DNA of 63,939 nucleotides from UBA7328 sp002471345 (GTDB lineage Bacteria; Bacteroidota; Bacteroidia; Chitinophagales; Saprospiraceae), in the NCBI GenBank assembly GCA_964011275.1, contig CAXGOB010000022.1:1-63939 (forward strand), written 5' to 3'. The first letter of the stretch is position 1. Each line of letters begins with the position of its first letter. The notes under the pieces are model-generated. The model was not told the origin of the DNA. It made no database searches and worked only from the letters and a program-made list of their open reading frames with translations. Shown one piece after another: positions 44,017 to 53,307 of this stretch. A program made the translations under genes and the position numbers.

Positions 44017-45253
44017 TTTTTAATCTTTTAGAAATGTGAGTATCAATTACCAATCTATCTAGCAATGCTGCAAATGTATTCATGAATATAATGGCTAACA
44101 TCCATCCTTCAGGATATGCAGGATTCAGTACCCTGACGATCATTCCAATAAATCCTATTAAAAACCCATAGGCTATTTTACCCGTATTGGTAGATGCGGC
44201 TGTTACTGGATCAGTTGCCATAAAAGCCATAGCAAAGAAGAAACTACCCATGTAAAACTGATAATACCAAGGGACGTCCATAAAAGGAGTTGCTCCCCAT
44301 GCATTCAATAAAAGGGCCATAGTTGCTGCACCAACAACCATACTCAACATAATTCTCCAACTGGCAATACCTGTTACAATTAAGAATAATGCTCCTGCTA
44401 TAATGAACGGCTTACATGTCTCTCCTATAGAACCTGGAATCATTCCCCACCACATTTCTGTAGTGGTATAAGCTGCAGTCACAGCTTCCCATCCTCCTTG
44501 GTATGCAAGGCTGAGAGGAGTTGCTCCACTATAACCATCTACAACAGTACCGGCTGTGAATTGCGGAATGTCTAATATGCCGAATAGCCAATTAAATATG
44601 GAATGTCCATAACCATATGAAGTGGCGGCTCCTTCTCTTAAAGCTTCAAAACCAGAAACCCAAACTTCATCACCAGAAATAGTTGTAGGATAAGCAAAGA
44701 ATACAAACATCCTTGACATCAATGCGATATTCCAAATATTCATTCCCGTTCCGCCAAATGCCTCTTTACAAATAACTACAGCAAAAATGATCGAAAGCAC
44801 CAATATCCAAATTGGTAAATCAGGTGGCATTATCAATGGTATCAATGCTCCTGTAACTAAATATCCTTCCTCTATAGCATGCCCTCTTTTAGCCGCATAC
44901 CAAAATTCTATTCCAAGGCCTACAAGATTGGCAATAATAAAAAGTGGTAGCATTTTTATTAATCCATGAGCTAACTTTAAGTGAAAGCCTTCAAGGATAC
45001 CTAAGTATTCCCCCATAGCAACAAAATGCTGGTGCCCAACATTATAAGTGCCAAATAAGTAGCACAATTGTAACCCAATCACCACATGTATCATTGTCCG
45101 TTTTAGGTCCATCCCATCACGAAGATGAGATCCACTTTTAGTTACGGTTTCTGGTGTATATAGGAAAGTGAAGAAGCCATCAAAAAGAGTATGAAGAAAT
45201 GGACTCTTCTTCTTGTCCGGCTCTATTTTTTTTAAGTAATCTAGTAATCCCAT
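44009..45253 (-). CDS. nqrB: Na+-translocating NADH:quinone reductase subunit B
   Basis: A 414-residue core membrane subunit that couples electron flow to Na+ movement. It has ten or so hydrophobic helices. FMN is bound covalently at Thr245 in DGYSGATPLSLA, and riboflavin nearby. Other typical stretches are SGSHLRDGMDLKRTMIHVV, EAFGGTGMNIWNIALMSRMF and FMATDPVTAASTNTGKI. Lies 41 bases after nqrA. Confidence 0.97.
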   Translation of the reverse strand: MGLLDYLKKIEPDKKKSPFLHTLFDGFFTFLYTPETVTKSGSHLRDGMDLKRTMIHVVIGLQLCYLFGTYNVGHQHFVAMGEYLGILEGFHLKLAHGLIKMLPLFIIANLVGLGIEFWYAAKRGHAIEEGYLVTGALIPLIMPPDLPIWILVLSIIFAVVICKEAFGGTGMNIWNIALMSRMFVFFAYPTTISGDEVWVSGFEALREGAATSYGYGHSIFNWLFGILDIPQFTAGTVVDGYSGATPLSLAYQGGWEAVTAAYTTTEMWWGMIPGSIGETCKPFIIAGALFLIVTGIASWRIMLSMVVGAATMALLLNAWGATPFMDVPWYYQFYMGSFFFAMAFMATDPVTAASTNTGKIAYGFLIGFIGMIVRVLNPAYPEGWMLAIIFMNTFAALLDRLVIDTHISKRLKSA

Positions 45254-45294
45254 TTATTTTGAAATAACTTCTGTTCGTAATTATTAATCTTCTT

Positions 45295-46929
45295 CTACCC
45301 TTGCTCTCTCATCATATCTAATCCCTCTCTCAATATACTTTGCAAAGGCATCTTTGAGGTACAAGCAAATTCACATAGAGCAATATCCTCTTCACTTAAT
45401 TCATATATGCCCAATCCTTCTATCTGTTCGAAATCACCAGCCAGAATAGCCTTCATAAGATGCTGAGGGTAAATATTCATTGGCAGTACTTTTTCATACT
45501 CTCCAGTCATCACAAAAGCCCTTTTCTCTCCATGAGTATTAGTATTCCCTTCCATTTCTAGTGTAGGATATAAGAAGTTAGGGAAGGTTTTGGAAATAGA
45601 TGGCCGAGGGGCTATTGGTAATAACCAACCAAACATTTCATAAAAGTCACCTTCTTCTATCACTGATATCTGATCAGAGGATGCATCTAAAAATTCTCCT
45701 TTACCTGCAGTACGTCCAGTCAATACATCACCACTTATAATTCTCTTCTCGTCCAAATCAGAATTTCCTAACAGATCTCCAATATTTGCTCCTGATACAG
45801 TACTATAATGAGCTTGTTTCCCTTCAATAGCGCCTCCAATTGATATAATCTTCGATACATCATATTTACCCGTCAAAAACATTCTCCCTATCGAAATTAC
45901 ATTTTGCAATGTCAATGTCCATACAGATTGACCTGCTTTAATAGATGAGATATGATGAATCTGAACACCTACATTCCCTGAAGGGTGTTTGCCAACAAAC
46001 CAATGAGTTTTCGCATTTTTGACATCTGTCAGAGATGAGCTAGGGGCTGAATTCTTATTTGCATCAAGCCCTAAATGAACGTCTCCACTAGTCAATTTAG
46101 CTAATACATCTATCCCTTTTTGAAATGCATCTTCATTGCCATCTATAACTATATCAGCATTAGGTGCATAAGGAGCTGTGCTAAACGTTGATATAAAAAT
46201 ATTTGAAGGGATTTTGGAAGGGTCTGGGACCACATCAAATGGTCTTTCATTAATCAATGGCCAAAGTCCACTTTCTAGTAAAAAATCAACCAATCCCTCT
46301 CTACTAGCCTTGTTGACATCAGGCACCTTGTTAACTCTATATTTCTGCTTTTTATCAGCTAAAATGATAACATCAGTGATGGCCCTTTTAGCACCTCTTC
46401 TGACTTCTACTATTTCGCCACTTACCGGTGAACAATATTTGATGTTTTCATTTGACTTGTCATAAAATAAAACATCACCTGCTAAAACCTCATCCTTTTC
46501 ACTAATTACAAGTTTTGGAATTGGCGCAATACCACGAAAGTTAGTAGGCCTAACAGCATATCTATTAACCGGTTTTTTAAACACTTCATCAGAAGGCTTA
46601 CCGGTTAAATTAATTTCATAACCTTTCTTTAATACATATGCACCTTTTCCTTGTGTATATGAAGGTAATTTTGAACCAGAAAGATCAGAAAGAGATGGAA
46701 ACAACGAGACATTCCTGCCATTTCCTGATATGCCATGCTTTTTGGCTTCTATTTGCAATAGATTCTCACTTACTGTTACAACTGCCGCAACTAAAATCAA
46801 CGCCCCAATAATAATAAGAGCCCCAATAAGGGTAACATTATTAGAAGATGACTGTGCAATTAAAACCTGAGGAGAAATTATCATTGTGGCAAGGATAGCC
46901 ACTAAACTGAATGAATTTTTGTAGCGCAT
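45295..46929 (-). CDS. nqrA: Na+-translocating NADH:quinone reductase subunit A with N-terminal membrane extension
   Basis: A 544-residue NqrA, about 100 residues longer than the usual ~446. The canonical domain begins near residue 98 (YVLKKGYEINLTGKP) and contains RPTNFRGIAPIPKLVI and SGEIVEVRRGAKRAI. The extra N-terminus holds a signal-like helix (about 6-25, FSLVAILATMIISPQVLIAQ) and a second helix (about 32-54, VTLIGALIIIGALILVAAVV), then a polar linker. Canonical NqrA is a soluble cytoplasmic subunit, so here a helical hairpin probably ties it to the membrane with the main domain still inside. There is no Met between residue 16 and the canonical domain, so the extension is unlikely to be a start error. 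First gene of the nqr operon. Confidence 0.93.
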   Translation of the reverse strand: MRYKNSFSLVAILATMIISPQVLIAQSSSNNVTLIGALIIIGALILVAAVVTVSENLLQIEAKKHGISGNGRNVSLFPSLSDLSGSKLPSYTQGKGAYVLKKGYEINLTGKPSDEVFKKPVNRYAVRPTNFRGIAPIPKLVISEKDEVLAGDVLFYDKSNENIKYCSPVSGEIVEVRRGAKRAITDVIILADKKQKYRVNKVPDVNKASREGLVDFLLESGLWPLINERPFDVVPDPSKIPSNIFISTFSTAPYAPNADIVIDGNEDAFQKGIDVLAKLTSGDVHLGLDANKNSAPSSSLTDVKNAKTHWFVGKHPSGNVGVQIHHISSIKAGQSVWTLTLQNVISIGRMFLTGKYDVSKIISIGGAIEGKQAHYSTVSGANIGDLLGNSDLDEKRIISGDVLTGRTAGKGEFLDASSDQISVIEEGDFYEMFGWLLPIAPRPSISKTFPNFLYPTLEMEGNTNTHGEKRAFVMTGEYEKVLPMNIYPQHLMKAILAGDFEQIEGLGIYELSEEDIALCEFACTSKMPLQSILREGLDMMREQG

Positions 46930-46955
46930 TTACTTAGCTGCTTTGAAAATTTGTG

Positions 46956-46990
46956 CAAAGATACTAACCTTTATTTCATCTGGAGGCAAA
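46956..46990 (-). promoter_or_regulatory. Candidate promoter of the nqr operon
   Basis: On the minus strand TATCTTTG (46956-46963) matches TAnnTTTG and a perfect TTTG (46987-46990) stands 23 bases upstream, at the long end of the allowed spacing. The ATG of nqrA would follow after a leader of about 20 bases. Confidence 0.45.
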
Positions 46991-47044
46991 GCTGAACAGG
47001 TTTCTTACAATTTTTCTATTTAGATTGTTTCCACACAGGAGGAA

Positions 47045-48340
47045 TTAGTTCTGAAAACTAATCTCAAAATGTGTTAATTCTGAAAGACCGTCAGTGTATA
47101 ATTCAAATTCTGCTTTGTGCGCTAAAAGAATGTCTCGAGATATAATAAGTCCTATTCCCTGACCAGTAGGCTTGGTGGAAAAAAAAGGAGAGAACAATTT
47201 CATTTTCGCTTCATTACTAATTCCTCTTCCATTATCTGTGATAGTAATTTGTGGTGCCTTTTGGTTTAGCAATATTGTAATCTTTCCTTTGTTACCAATT
47301 GACTCAATTGAATTTTTTATTGCATTGATTAATACTTGTTGTATTTGAGATACATCACAGAAGATATACACAGGTACATCTGGTAGACTCAACGATATTT
47401 CTATTTTTTCAGACTCTGCTAACTGTGTCATTATCATTTGAGATCTCTGACCTAAGGTCCTTAAATCCACCCTCTCTTTTAATGGTGGAGGAAGTCTTAT
47501 CACATCTGCAAAATTCTTCATAAACAGTGCTAACTCATCATTCCTTTCTTTAGCAATAATAAGGGACTCTTTATATTCATCTTCCTCTTCATCAAAGGCA
47601 AAATCAATAACAGATTGTAAAATAGAATTTATCGCTCCCATACTATTATTAACTTCATGAGCCATCATTCTTATAACTTTTCCATAGGCAGCCTTTTCGT
47701 TCTCGAGTAACTCTTTAGTCAGCTCTTCTATCATTATAAACTTTCGTTTAAAGCCTAAATGAATTATAGAATTAATCTGGCAGTTATATTTTGTTGTTGA
47801 CCCTGTAGAAATAATCTTTTTTTGACCGATTGTCATATTCTTCAGGGGCGCAATAAGAGGATGATTAATTTCAAAAAAAGACATTTCTGATTCTACATTC
47901 TTTTTATTAAATATTTTTTTTGCTGCATTATTGGTGGATGTAATCAAGTCATCATAATCCAACATGATCATGCTTATTGGAGAAGCCTCAATTATTGATT
48001 CCAATAAATAGGCTTGTTCTTGTGTCTTAACTCTTTCAATTTTTAATTTTTCTAAGAATGTATTAAAGACATCGATCAATTCATTTATACTTTCACTACC
48101 TGTCCTTAAAAATCTGACATTATAATCTTCATCTTTTATGGCATCCACACCATATTTCATCAAAGTCAATGGCTGATTAAACCTTCTATAAAATCTAAAA
48201 CTTACCATCAAGGAAATCAACAATCCCAACTCAGAAAGAATAAAATATGCTCTATCATCTTGAAAAATGTAAAACATCAATCCAGCAATAGTGAAATGTA
48301 AAAGAAGAATATATAGTATGTATTGGATTCTTAAAGACAT
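47045..48340 (-). CDS. NtrY-like membrane sensor histidine kinase
   Basis: A 431-residue kinase. Two adjacent helices (about 7-26 and 32-48) with almost no periplasmic loop, a HAMP-like linker (about 50-105), a PAS-like domain (about 110-205), then the H-box with His228 (IRMMAHEVNNSMGAINSI), N-box VLINAIKNSIESIGN, ITDNGRGIS and TGQGIGLIISRDILLAH. The A-H-E-V-N-N form is typical of NtrB/NtrY-type kinases. It lies 38 bases after the NtrC-type regulator and should be its partner. The lack of a periplasmic sensor suggests it senses an intramembrane or cytoplasmic signal. Confidence 0.9.
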   Translation of the reverse strand: MSLRIQYILYILLLHFTIAGLMFYIFQDDRAYFILSELGLLISLMVSFRFYRRFNQPLTLMKYGVDAIKDEDYNVRFLRTGSESINELIDVFNTFLEKLKIERVKTQEQAYLLESIIEASPISMIMLDYDDLITSTNNAAKKIFNKKNVESEMSFFEINHPLIAPLKNMTIGQKKIISTGSTTKYNCQINSIIHLGFKRKFIMIEELTKELLENEKAAYGKVIRMMAHEVNNSMGAINSILQSVIDFAFDEEEDEYKESLIIAKERNDELALFMKNFADVIRLPPPLKERVDLRTLGQRSQMIMTQLAESEKIEISLSLPDVPVYIFCDVSQIQQVLINAIKNSIESIGNKGKITILLNQKAPQITITDNGRGISNEAKMKLFSPFFSTKPTGQGIGLIISRDILLAHKAEFELYTDGLSELTHFEISFQN

Positions 48341-48378
48341 CTGAAAAGTGAGAGCATGAATAAAATTCTATTTGGAAA

Positions 48379-49728
48379 TCACGTTATATTATATTTTTCA
48401 ATTCTCCTATATAAGCTGCTCCTAGTGAGTCCTAAGGATCTTGAAGTTTTGCTTATTGAGTAGTCATGAAAACTCAAAGCCTTTTGAATCATACTTCTTT
48501 CCAGTTCATCTAATGTCATCTCTCCGATATTGGGTAGTGCTATTTTTTCAATTCTTCTCTTCGTCATCATCATGTTATCTTGAAAATCTCGAATCCCAAG
48601 GTCCTTCTTGTTTTGAGTAAGAAGTACCGTTCTCTCTACTATATTCCGTAATTGTCGAATATTACCTGAGTATGTCTGGTCAGACAACCACCTCATTGCA
48701 TCATCTGTAATAAAAGGTTTGTCAAAGTCATAAGCCTTGCTCATGCTTTGAACAAAATGATTTACAAGAAGAGGAATATCCTCTCTTCGTTCTGAAAGAG
48801 ATGGAAGCTGTATTTGAATTAGATTTATTCTATAGAAAAGGTCTTCTCTGAAGCTACTATCCTCAACCATTTCACTTAATGGCCTATGAGTTGCGCTAAT
48901 TACCCTTACATCAGTTTTAATAGTTTTACTACTTCCCAAAACTTCAAAAGATTTCTCTTGAAGCACTCTCAATAGTTTCACCTGACTCTCATGAGCGAGA
49001 TCACCGATTTCGTCTAAGAATATCGTACCTGTATGAGCTTTTGCGAATCTCCCCTCTCTATCAGAGTTTGCATCAGTAAAAGCACCTTTAACATGACCAA
49101 ACATCTCACTCTCAAAAAGAGAAGTGGATATACCTCCTAGATTTACTTTGACAAAGGGATTGTCATTTCTCGCACTTCTAGCGTGAATGGCTTCAGCAAT
49201 AATCTCTTTACCAGTGCCGCTTTCTCCAGTAATTAGAACACTAGCATCAGTATGCGATACTCTATCCACTAGTTCAAGCACTTTATGAAAAGATTCACTT
49301 TGACCAATAATATGGTCGTCACTAGACTCAAATGAGAAGTTGCCCGATCCGCTTCCATAAATGGACATAGCAGTCGAAATAGAAGATAGTAAATGCTTAT
49401 TGTCCCATGGTTTGGCCAAAAAGTCCTTAGCTCCACTCTTCATTCCTTCCACTGCTAATTGCAAAGTGGCCCATCCTGTAATGAGTATAACAATCACGGA
49501 AGGATCATGTTCCATAATCCTCTTGAGCATTTTCATCCCTTGTCGCCCAGAAGTGTCAATAGTAAAATTCATATCCAAAAGAATCAAATGGGGTTTAAAT
49601 TCCTCAATTAATTCCAAAGCATCTGATGGGTGGCTAGTAGTTGATACTTCATAGCCTGATTTTCTTAGTAATAGATCAAGACTCTTACAAACAGTACGAT
49701 CATCATCTATTACTAATATTTTGTTCAT
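48379..49728 (-). CDS. NtrC-family sigma-54-dependent response regulator
   Basis: A 449-residue activator. Receiver (about 1-120) with Asp52 as phosphoacceptor (LILLDMNF) and KPWDN. AAA+ domain (about 145-375) with Walker A GESGTGKE (168-175), the sigma-54 contact loop at 215-220 reading GAFTDA rather than GAFTGA, and Walker B TIFLDEIGDLA. C-terminal Fis-type helix-turn-helix (about 405-449; FHDYSISKTSRSLGLTRSSL). The D variant in the loop is frequent in Bacteroidota as far as I recall. It activates sigma-54 promoters; the adjacent export operon is the obvious target. Confidence 0.93.
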   Translation of the reverse strand: MNKILVIDDDRTVCKSLDLLLRKSGYEVSTTSHPSDALELIEEFKPHLILLDMNFTIDTSGRQGMKMLKRIMEHDPSVIVILITGWATLQLAVEGMKSGAKDFLAKPWDNKHLLSSISTAMSIYGSGSGNFSFESSDDHIIGQSESFHKVLELVDRVSHTDASVLITGESGTGKEIIAEAIHARSARNDNPFVKVNLGGISTSLFESEMFGHVKGAFTDANSDREGRFAKAHTGTIFLDEIGDLAHESQVKLLRVLQEKSFEVLGSSKTIKTDVRVISATHRPLSEMVEDSSFREDLFYRINLIQIQLPSLSERREDIPLLVNHFVQSMSKAYDFDKPFITDDAMRWLSDQTYSGNIRQLRNIVERTVLLTQNKKDLGIRDFQDNMMMTKRRIEKIALPNIGEMTLDELERSMIQKALSFHDYSISKTSRSLGLTRSSLYRRIEKYNIT

Positions 49729-50071
49729 TATTTGATTCGAATTTTTTCAACCAATTCCTTCAACCATACGTCACTTTAACTGACTTATCCATTTTTCAAA
49801 ATATAGATAATAGTGATCCAATTCTCTTTAATCTTTAAAACTAATATTTTTGATTTCGCCTATGTCAATAAGTGCAAAGGATTTTTACATTTTCCTCTCT
49901 GTTTTATCAAAATTCAAGCATTTCAATTTTTCGCCTTGAGACTTGAGTTCACCTTGTATTGTCTCAATATATTCTAGATGCTATTACTGACCTAAAGCAA
50001 TCAGAAATTGACCTAGTAGTATAGTTATTAAAAGAATTTGCATGTTGCTTTTTTTCGACAAAACATACCTG
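49729..50071. other. 343-base gap between export operon and regulator gene
   Basis: AT-rich, no gene found. It contains a perfect 7-bp inverted repeat TTGAGAC (49936-49942) / GTCTCAA (49961-49967) with an 18-base loop and no T-run after it. It should hold the 3' end of the export operon and the promoter of the regulator gene, but no clear TAnnTTTG is seen on the minus strand. Confidence 0.4.
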
Positions 50072-51250
50072 TCAATCTTCATGCAAAGCGATAGCTGGAT
50101 GGATTCGAGATGCCTGAATACTTGGATATAATGCACATATTGTTACTACGACAAGCACTATTAAAGTGGCATATAATATTCCTCTATAGAATACTGAAGA
50201 ATCCACATCCATGACATTCATTATTGGAATCTGAACAGCGAAAAATGCCCCAAAAAGAACAGCCAAACCAGCTAAAAACAACACCTCAAAAGTAAACTGC
50301 TGTATAATCGAACCTGCATGTGCCCCTATCGCTCTTCTCAATCCTACTTCTGCCTTTCTTCTATTTATAGAGTATGACAAAACCCCAAAGAGTCCAAGCG
50401 CAACATTAAGACAAAGGAAAACACACATGCCTAAAAGAGCCACAATTGGAATCCAGTTCTCAAGATTTGACCTTTTCCGTAGTAACGGCGCATCTTGGAT
50501 TACATAACTACTTGTCTTTAAAGTACTCTCTACCATGTAACTTATCTTCTCTTCATAAGCTACATCTGCTGAAGGGTCCATTTTCAAATATGCATTAGTC
50601 ATCCTCGCATAACCATTAAATTCTGGATTAGAAAGAAGTAATACTCTATTAGCCGATTCTTCGAACTCTCCATTGTACTTATACTCGTCCATGATGCCTA
50701 TTATCTTAGTCTCAGCCCCTTGGAAAGGTATAATACTGTCTATCATGTTTTTTTCTCCAAAAGTCTCTTCTATAAATGTCTGGTTTCCTATCATCAATTG
50801 GTAAGTCGCATTAAGATCGTGCTCAGTAAAATCTCTTCCTTCTACGATATTCATGCCGTTCGTTTTAATAAAATCATACTCTACTACAGAATAACATGCA
50901 CTTATGTCAAATCCAAGATCATCATTACCATGGCACCAATTACTACTCTTAAAAGGCCCTACATCATTACCAAAACTTACTTCTTCTACTAATTCTAAAT
51001 CTAATAGAGATCTTTTAAGCTCTTCTAATACTAATATTCTGGTCGAGTCATTAAAATTATCAAGGTCACCATAGCTAATATATTTGCGATTTTCAGTTTC
51101 AAAACCCAAAGGATCTGAAAGTCTATCTGTATTATAAAACACAAAACTTAACACTGCAAAAAGCACTATAAAAGCCAACAGTACTTCGAGTAATAATAGA
51201 GCATTAGCTCCTTTTTTATTCCATATAAGAATGAATATATGCTTGATCAT
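50072..51250 (-). CDS. ABC transporter permease, MacB/FtsX type (second permease)
   Basis: A 392-residue permease. One N-terminal helix (about 15-42), a periplasmic MacB-like domain of about 230 residues, then three C-terminal helices beginning near 268 (WIPIVALLGMCVFLCLNVAL). The FtsX-domain motif INRRKAEVGLRRAIGAHAG lies between the last helices. Its start overlaps the end of the preceding permease by four bases (ATGA). The two permeases likely form a heterodimer powered by the ATPase upstream. Last gene of the exporter operon. Confidence 0.88.
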   Translation of the reverse strand: MIKHIFILIWNKKGANALLLLEVLLAFIVLFAVLSFVFYNTDRLSDPLGFETENRKYISYGDLDNFNDSTRILVLEELKRSLLDLELVEEVSFGNDVGPFKSSNWCHGNDDLGFDISACYSVVEYDFIKTNGMNIVEGRDFTEHDLNATYQLMIGNQTFIEETFGEKNMIDSIIPFQGAETKIIGIMDEYKYNGEFEESANRVLLLSNPEFNGYARMTNAYLKMDPSADVAYEEKISYMVESTLKTSSYVIQDAPLLRKRSNLENWIPIVALLGMCVFLCLNVALGLFGVLSYSINRRKAEVGLRRAIGAHAGSIIQQFTFEVLFLAGLAVLFGAFFAVQIPIMNVMDVDSSVFYRGILYATLIVLVVVTICALYPSIQASRIHPAIALHED

Positions 51251-52584
51251 AATTTGTTCTGTTTTAAAGCTGAAACAACATGCATTTTGGACATCCGATA
51301 TGCAGGTAGCAAACCAGAAACTAATCCAAAAATGAGACAGATTATAAGACTGAAAAAGAAGAATCTATAGTTAAGCTTTAGAATTACATCACCCATAAGC
51401 TTAGTGTCATTAATGATATAAATAAATAACATTGCCATGACTAATCCGATTAGCCCTCCTATAAAAGTCTGGACAATATTTTCTACAACAAATTGAAATA
51501 AGATGGTATTTCTATCTGCTCCAAATGCTTTTCTTACCCCGATCTCAGAGCTTCGCTCCATGATGCGACTCACATTAAGGTTTATCAAATTCAGAGTAGG
51601 AAGTATGATAAGAAAACCCATCAATGAAAACATGATCCACTTCATCCATTTGAGACTTTCCTCCTCGTCATCTAGGTCTAAAATCTGACCTGCATAAGCC
51701 TCATGAAAGCTGAAAGGTTCGAATTCTATGATATCATAATTATCTTGAGCAACAGCAGGCACTTCGGTGTTAGAATTGATGAATTCAATGTCATTTTTAA
51801 TCAATCCCACATCAGAGTTTTTTTCGCCGACGAACATTCCCATATAACCTCCAAAACCATTTTCATTTCTTCGTTGAGCATCAATGTTGTCGTGTGTATA
51901 AGGGACAATGATGTCTACAGCCAAAAGCATTATTCCTGCAGGCTCCACTACACCAATTACCTTGAAATTCTTCCTATCCATTTCTAAAATTTCACCAACC
52001 ACATTCTCGACTTTACCAAAGTACTTATCAGCTAATTCAGTTGTAATAACTGCTACCAGTTCCTCATTCTCTACAGCCGACTCACCAAAACCAAATCCTT
52101 CTACAAATTGAAAATCAAAAAGATCCCAGAATCTATGATCTGAATACACAGTTTTGAACTCTACTTTTGAATTGTTTACATAAGAATTATAGACATTATT
52201 AGAATTGAAAAAAGTGAATTTTTTTGCATTCGGAACATTAGAAAGGTGTTTCTCTAAGAACCAATAAGCAAATTCATTATTTGAGTTATTTTGTCCTGAT
52301 TCATTTAGTGTAAAAGACGTATCTATTACTTGAGCCCCATTATACATTGTTGTGTCATAGGCATAAATGGTATCATAAAATTGTCTTTTTAAATTGAGGT
52401 TTGGAACAATTACCATTTTATCCTTTTCTGATAAAGGAGGTGTTTGGCCCACTTCAGTCTCCATTACAGAAACAATCAACATCAGAATGGCCAATGTGAA
52501 ACTTATGCCAAAAAGAGAAATAGCTGTGAAGAATTTATTTCGGCCTAATACCCTTATTGCAAGTTTGATGTAATTACTTATCAT
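51247..52584 (-). CDS. ABC transporter permease, MacB/FtsX type (first permease)
   Basis: A 445-residue permease with the same layout: N-terminal helix (about 18-40), periplasmic domain to about 310, then three helices. The FtsX motif IMERSSEIGVRKAFGADRNT is present. The periplasmic domain is larger than in its partner and Asn/Glu-rich. It follows the ATPase gene by 27 bases and overlaps the next permease by four. Substrate not predictable; MacB-type pumps export peptides, lipids or toxins through a TolC channel. Confidence 0.88.
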   Translation of the reverse strand: MISNYIKLAIRVLGRNKFFTAISLFGISFTLAILMLIVSVMETEVGQTPPLSEKDKMVIVPNLNLKRQFYDTIYAYDTTMYNGAQVIDTSFTLNESGQNNSNNEFAYWFLEKHLSNVPNAKKFTFFNSNNVYNSYVNNSKVEFKTVYSDHRFWDLFDFQFVEGFGFGESAVENEELVAVITTELADKYFGKVENVVGEILEMDRKNFKVIGVVEPAGIMLLAVDIIVPYTHDNIDAQRRNENGFGGYMGMFVGEKNSDVGLIKNDIEFINSNTEVPAVAQDNYDIIEFEPFSFHEAYAGQILDLDDEEESLKWMKWIMFSLMGFLIILPTLNLINLNVSRIMERSSEIGVRKAFGADRNTILFQFVVENIVQTFIGGLIGLVMAMLFIYIINDTKLMGDVILKLNYRFFFFSLIICLIFGLVSGLLPAYRMSKMHVVSALKQNKL

Positions 52585-52611
52585 AACTATAATTTTTTAG
52601 TTAATAAGAGG

Positions 52612-53277
52612 TTATGCTACCTGCTGACCATCATATAATCTTATGAGTTTATGGGTCTTTTTCGCCATGTTCTCATCGTGTGTCACCATTACTATAGTTG
52701 TGTCATTTTTAGAGTTCAATTCTAAAAGAATGTCCATCACTTCGTTTCCCATTACACTATCCAAGTTGCCTGTAGGCTCATCAGCCAAAATGATTTCTGG
52801 ATTTCCTACTATGGCCCTTGCAATTGCAACTCTTTGTTTTTGTCCCCCAGAAAGTTGATTTGGAAAATGACTTACTCTATTCTTTAGACCTACAGACTCT
52901 AAAGCTTCTTCAGCCATTCTTTTTCTGTCTTTACCACCAACTTTTCTATATAATAATGGCAACTCCACATTATCCCTAACAGTAAGATCAGGTATTAAAT
53001 GAAAGCTTTGAAAAATAAATCCTAGTTGTTGATTTCTGAATTGAGCCATAGCTTTGGTGTTGTAATTTGGGAGGGCATTGCCACCTATATTTACCTCGCC
53101 ACCAGATGGTTCATCTAGAAGGCCTATAATATTCAGTAATGTACTTTTTCCACATCCAGAAGGCCCCATTATAGAAAGGAATTCACCTTTGTCTATGTTA
53201 AGGTTTATGTCGCTCAAAGCTGTGGTTTCTATAGTCTTAGTGCGATAAACTTTATTTACGTTTTGAAGCTTTATCAT
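52612..53277 (-). CDS. ABC transporter ATP-binding protein (MacB/LolD type)
   Basis: A 221-residue ATPase: Walker A GPSGCGKSTLLNIIG, Q-loop FIFQSFHLIP, signature LSGGQKQRVAIARAI, Walker B IILADEPTGNLDS and the switch histidine VTHDENMA. The sequence belongs to the MacB/LolD group that powers FtsX-type permeases. In MacB the ATPase is fused to the permease; here it is a separate gene between TolC and the two permeases, which supports a tripartite exporter. Confidence 0.93.
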   Translation of the reverse strand: MIKLQNVNKVYRTKTIETTALSDINLNIDKGEFLSIMGPSGCGKSTLLNIIGLLDEPSGGEVNIGGNALPNYNTKAMAQFRNQQLGFIFQSFHLIPDLTVRDNVELPLLYRKVGGKDRKRMAEEALESVGLKNRVSHFPNQLSGGQKQRVAIARAIVGNPEIILADEPTGNLDSVMGNEVMDILLELNSKNDTTIVMVTHDENMAKKTHKLIRLYDGQQVA

Positions 53278-53307
53278 GATTATTAATTTTCTATAATTTG
53301 GAATGTG

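Noticed and set aside
49936..49967. Inverted repeat TTGAGAC/GTCTCAA as terminator of the exporter operon
   Set aside because: Loop of 18 bases and no T-run on either side; kept only as a note in the gap entry.
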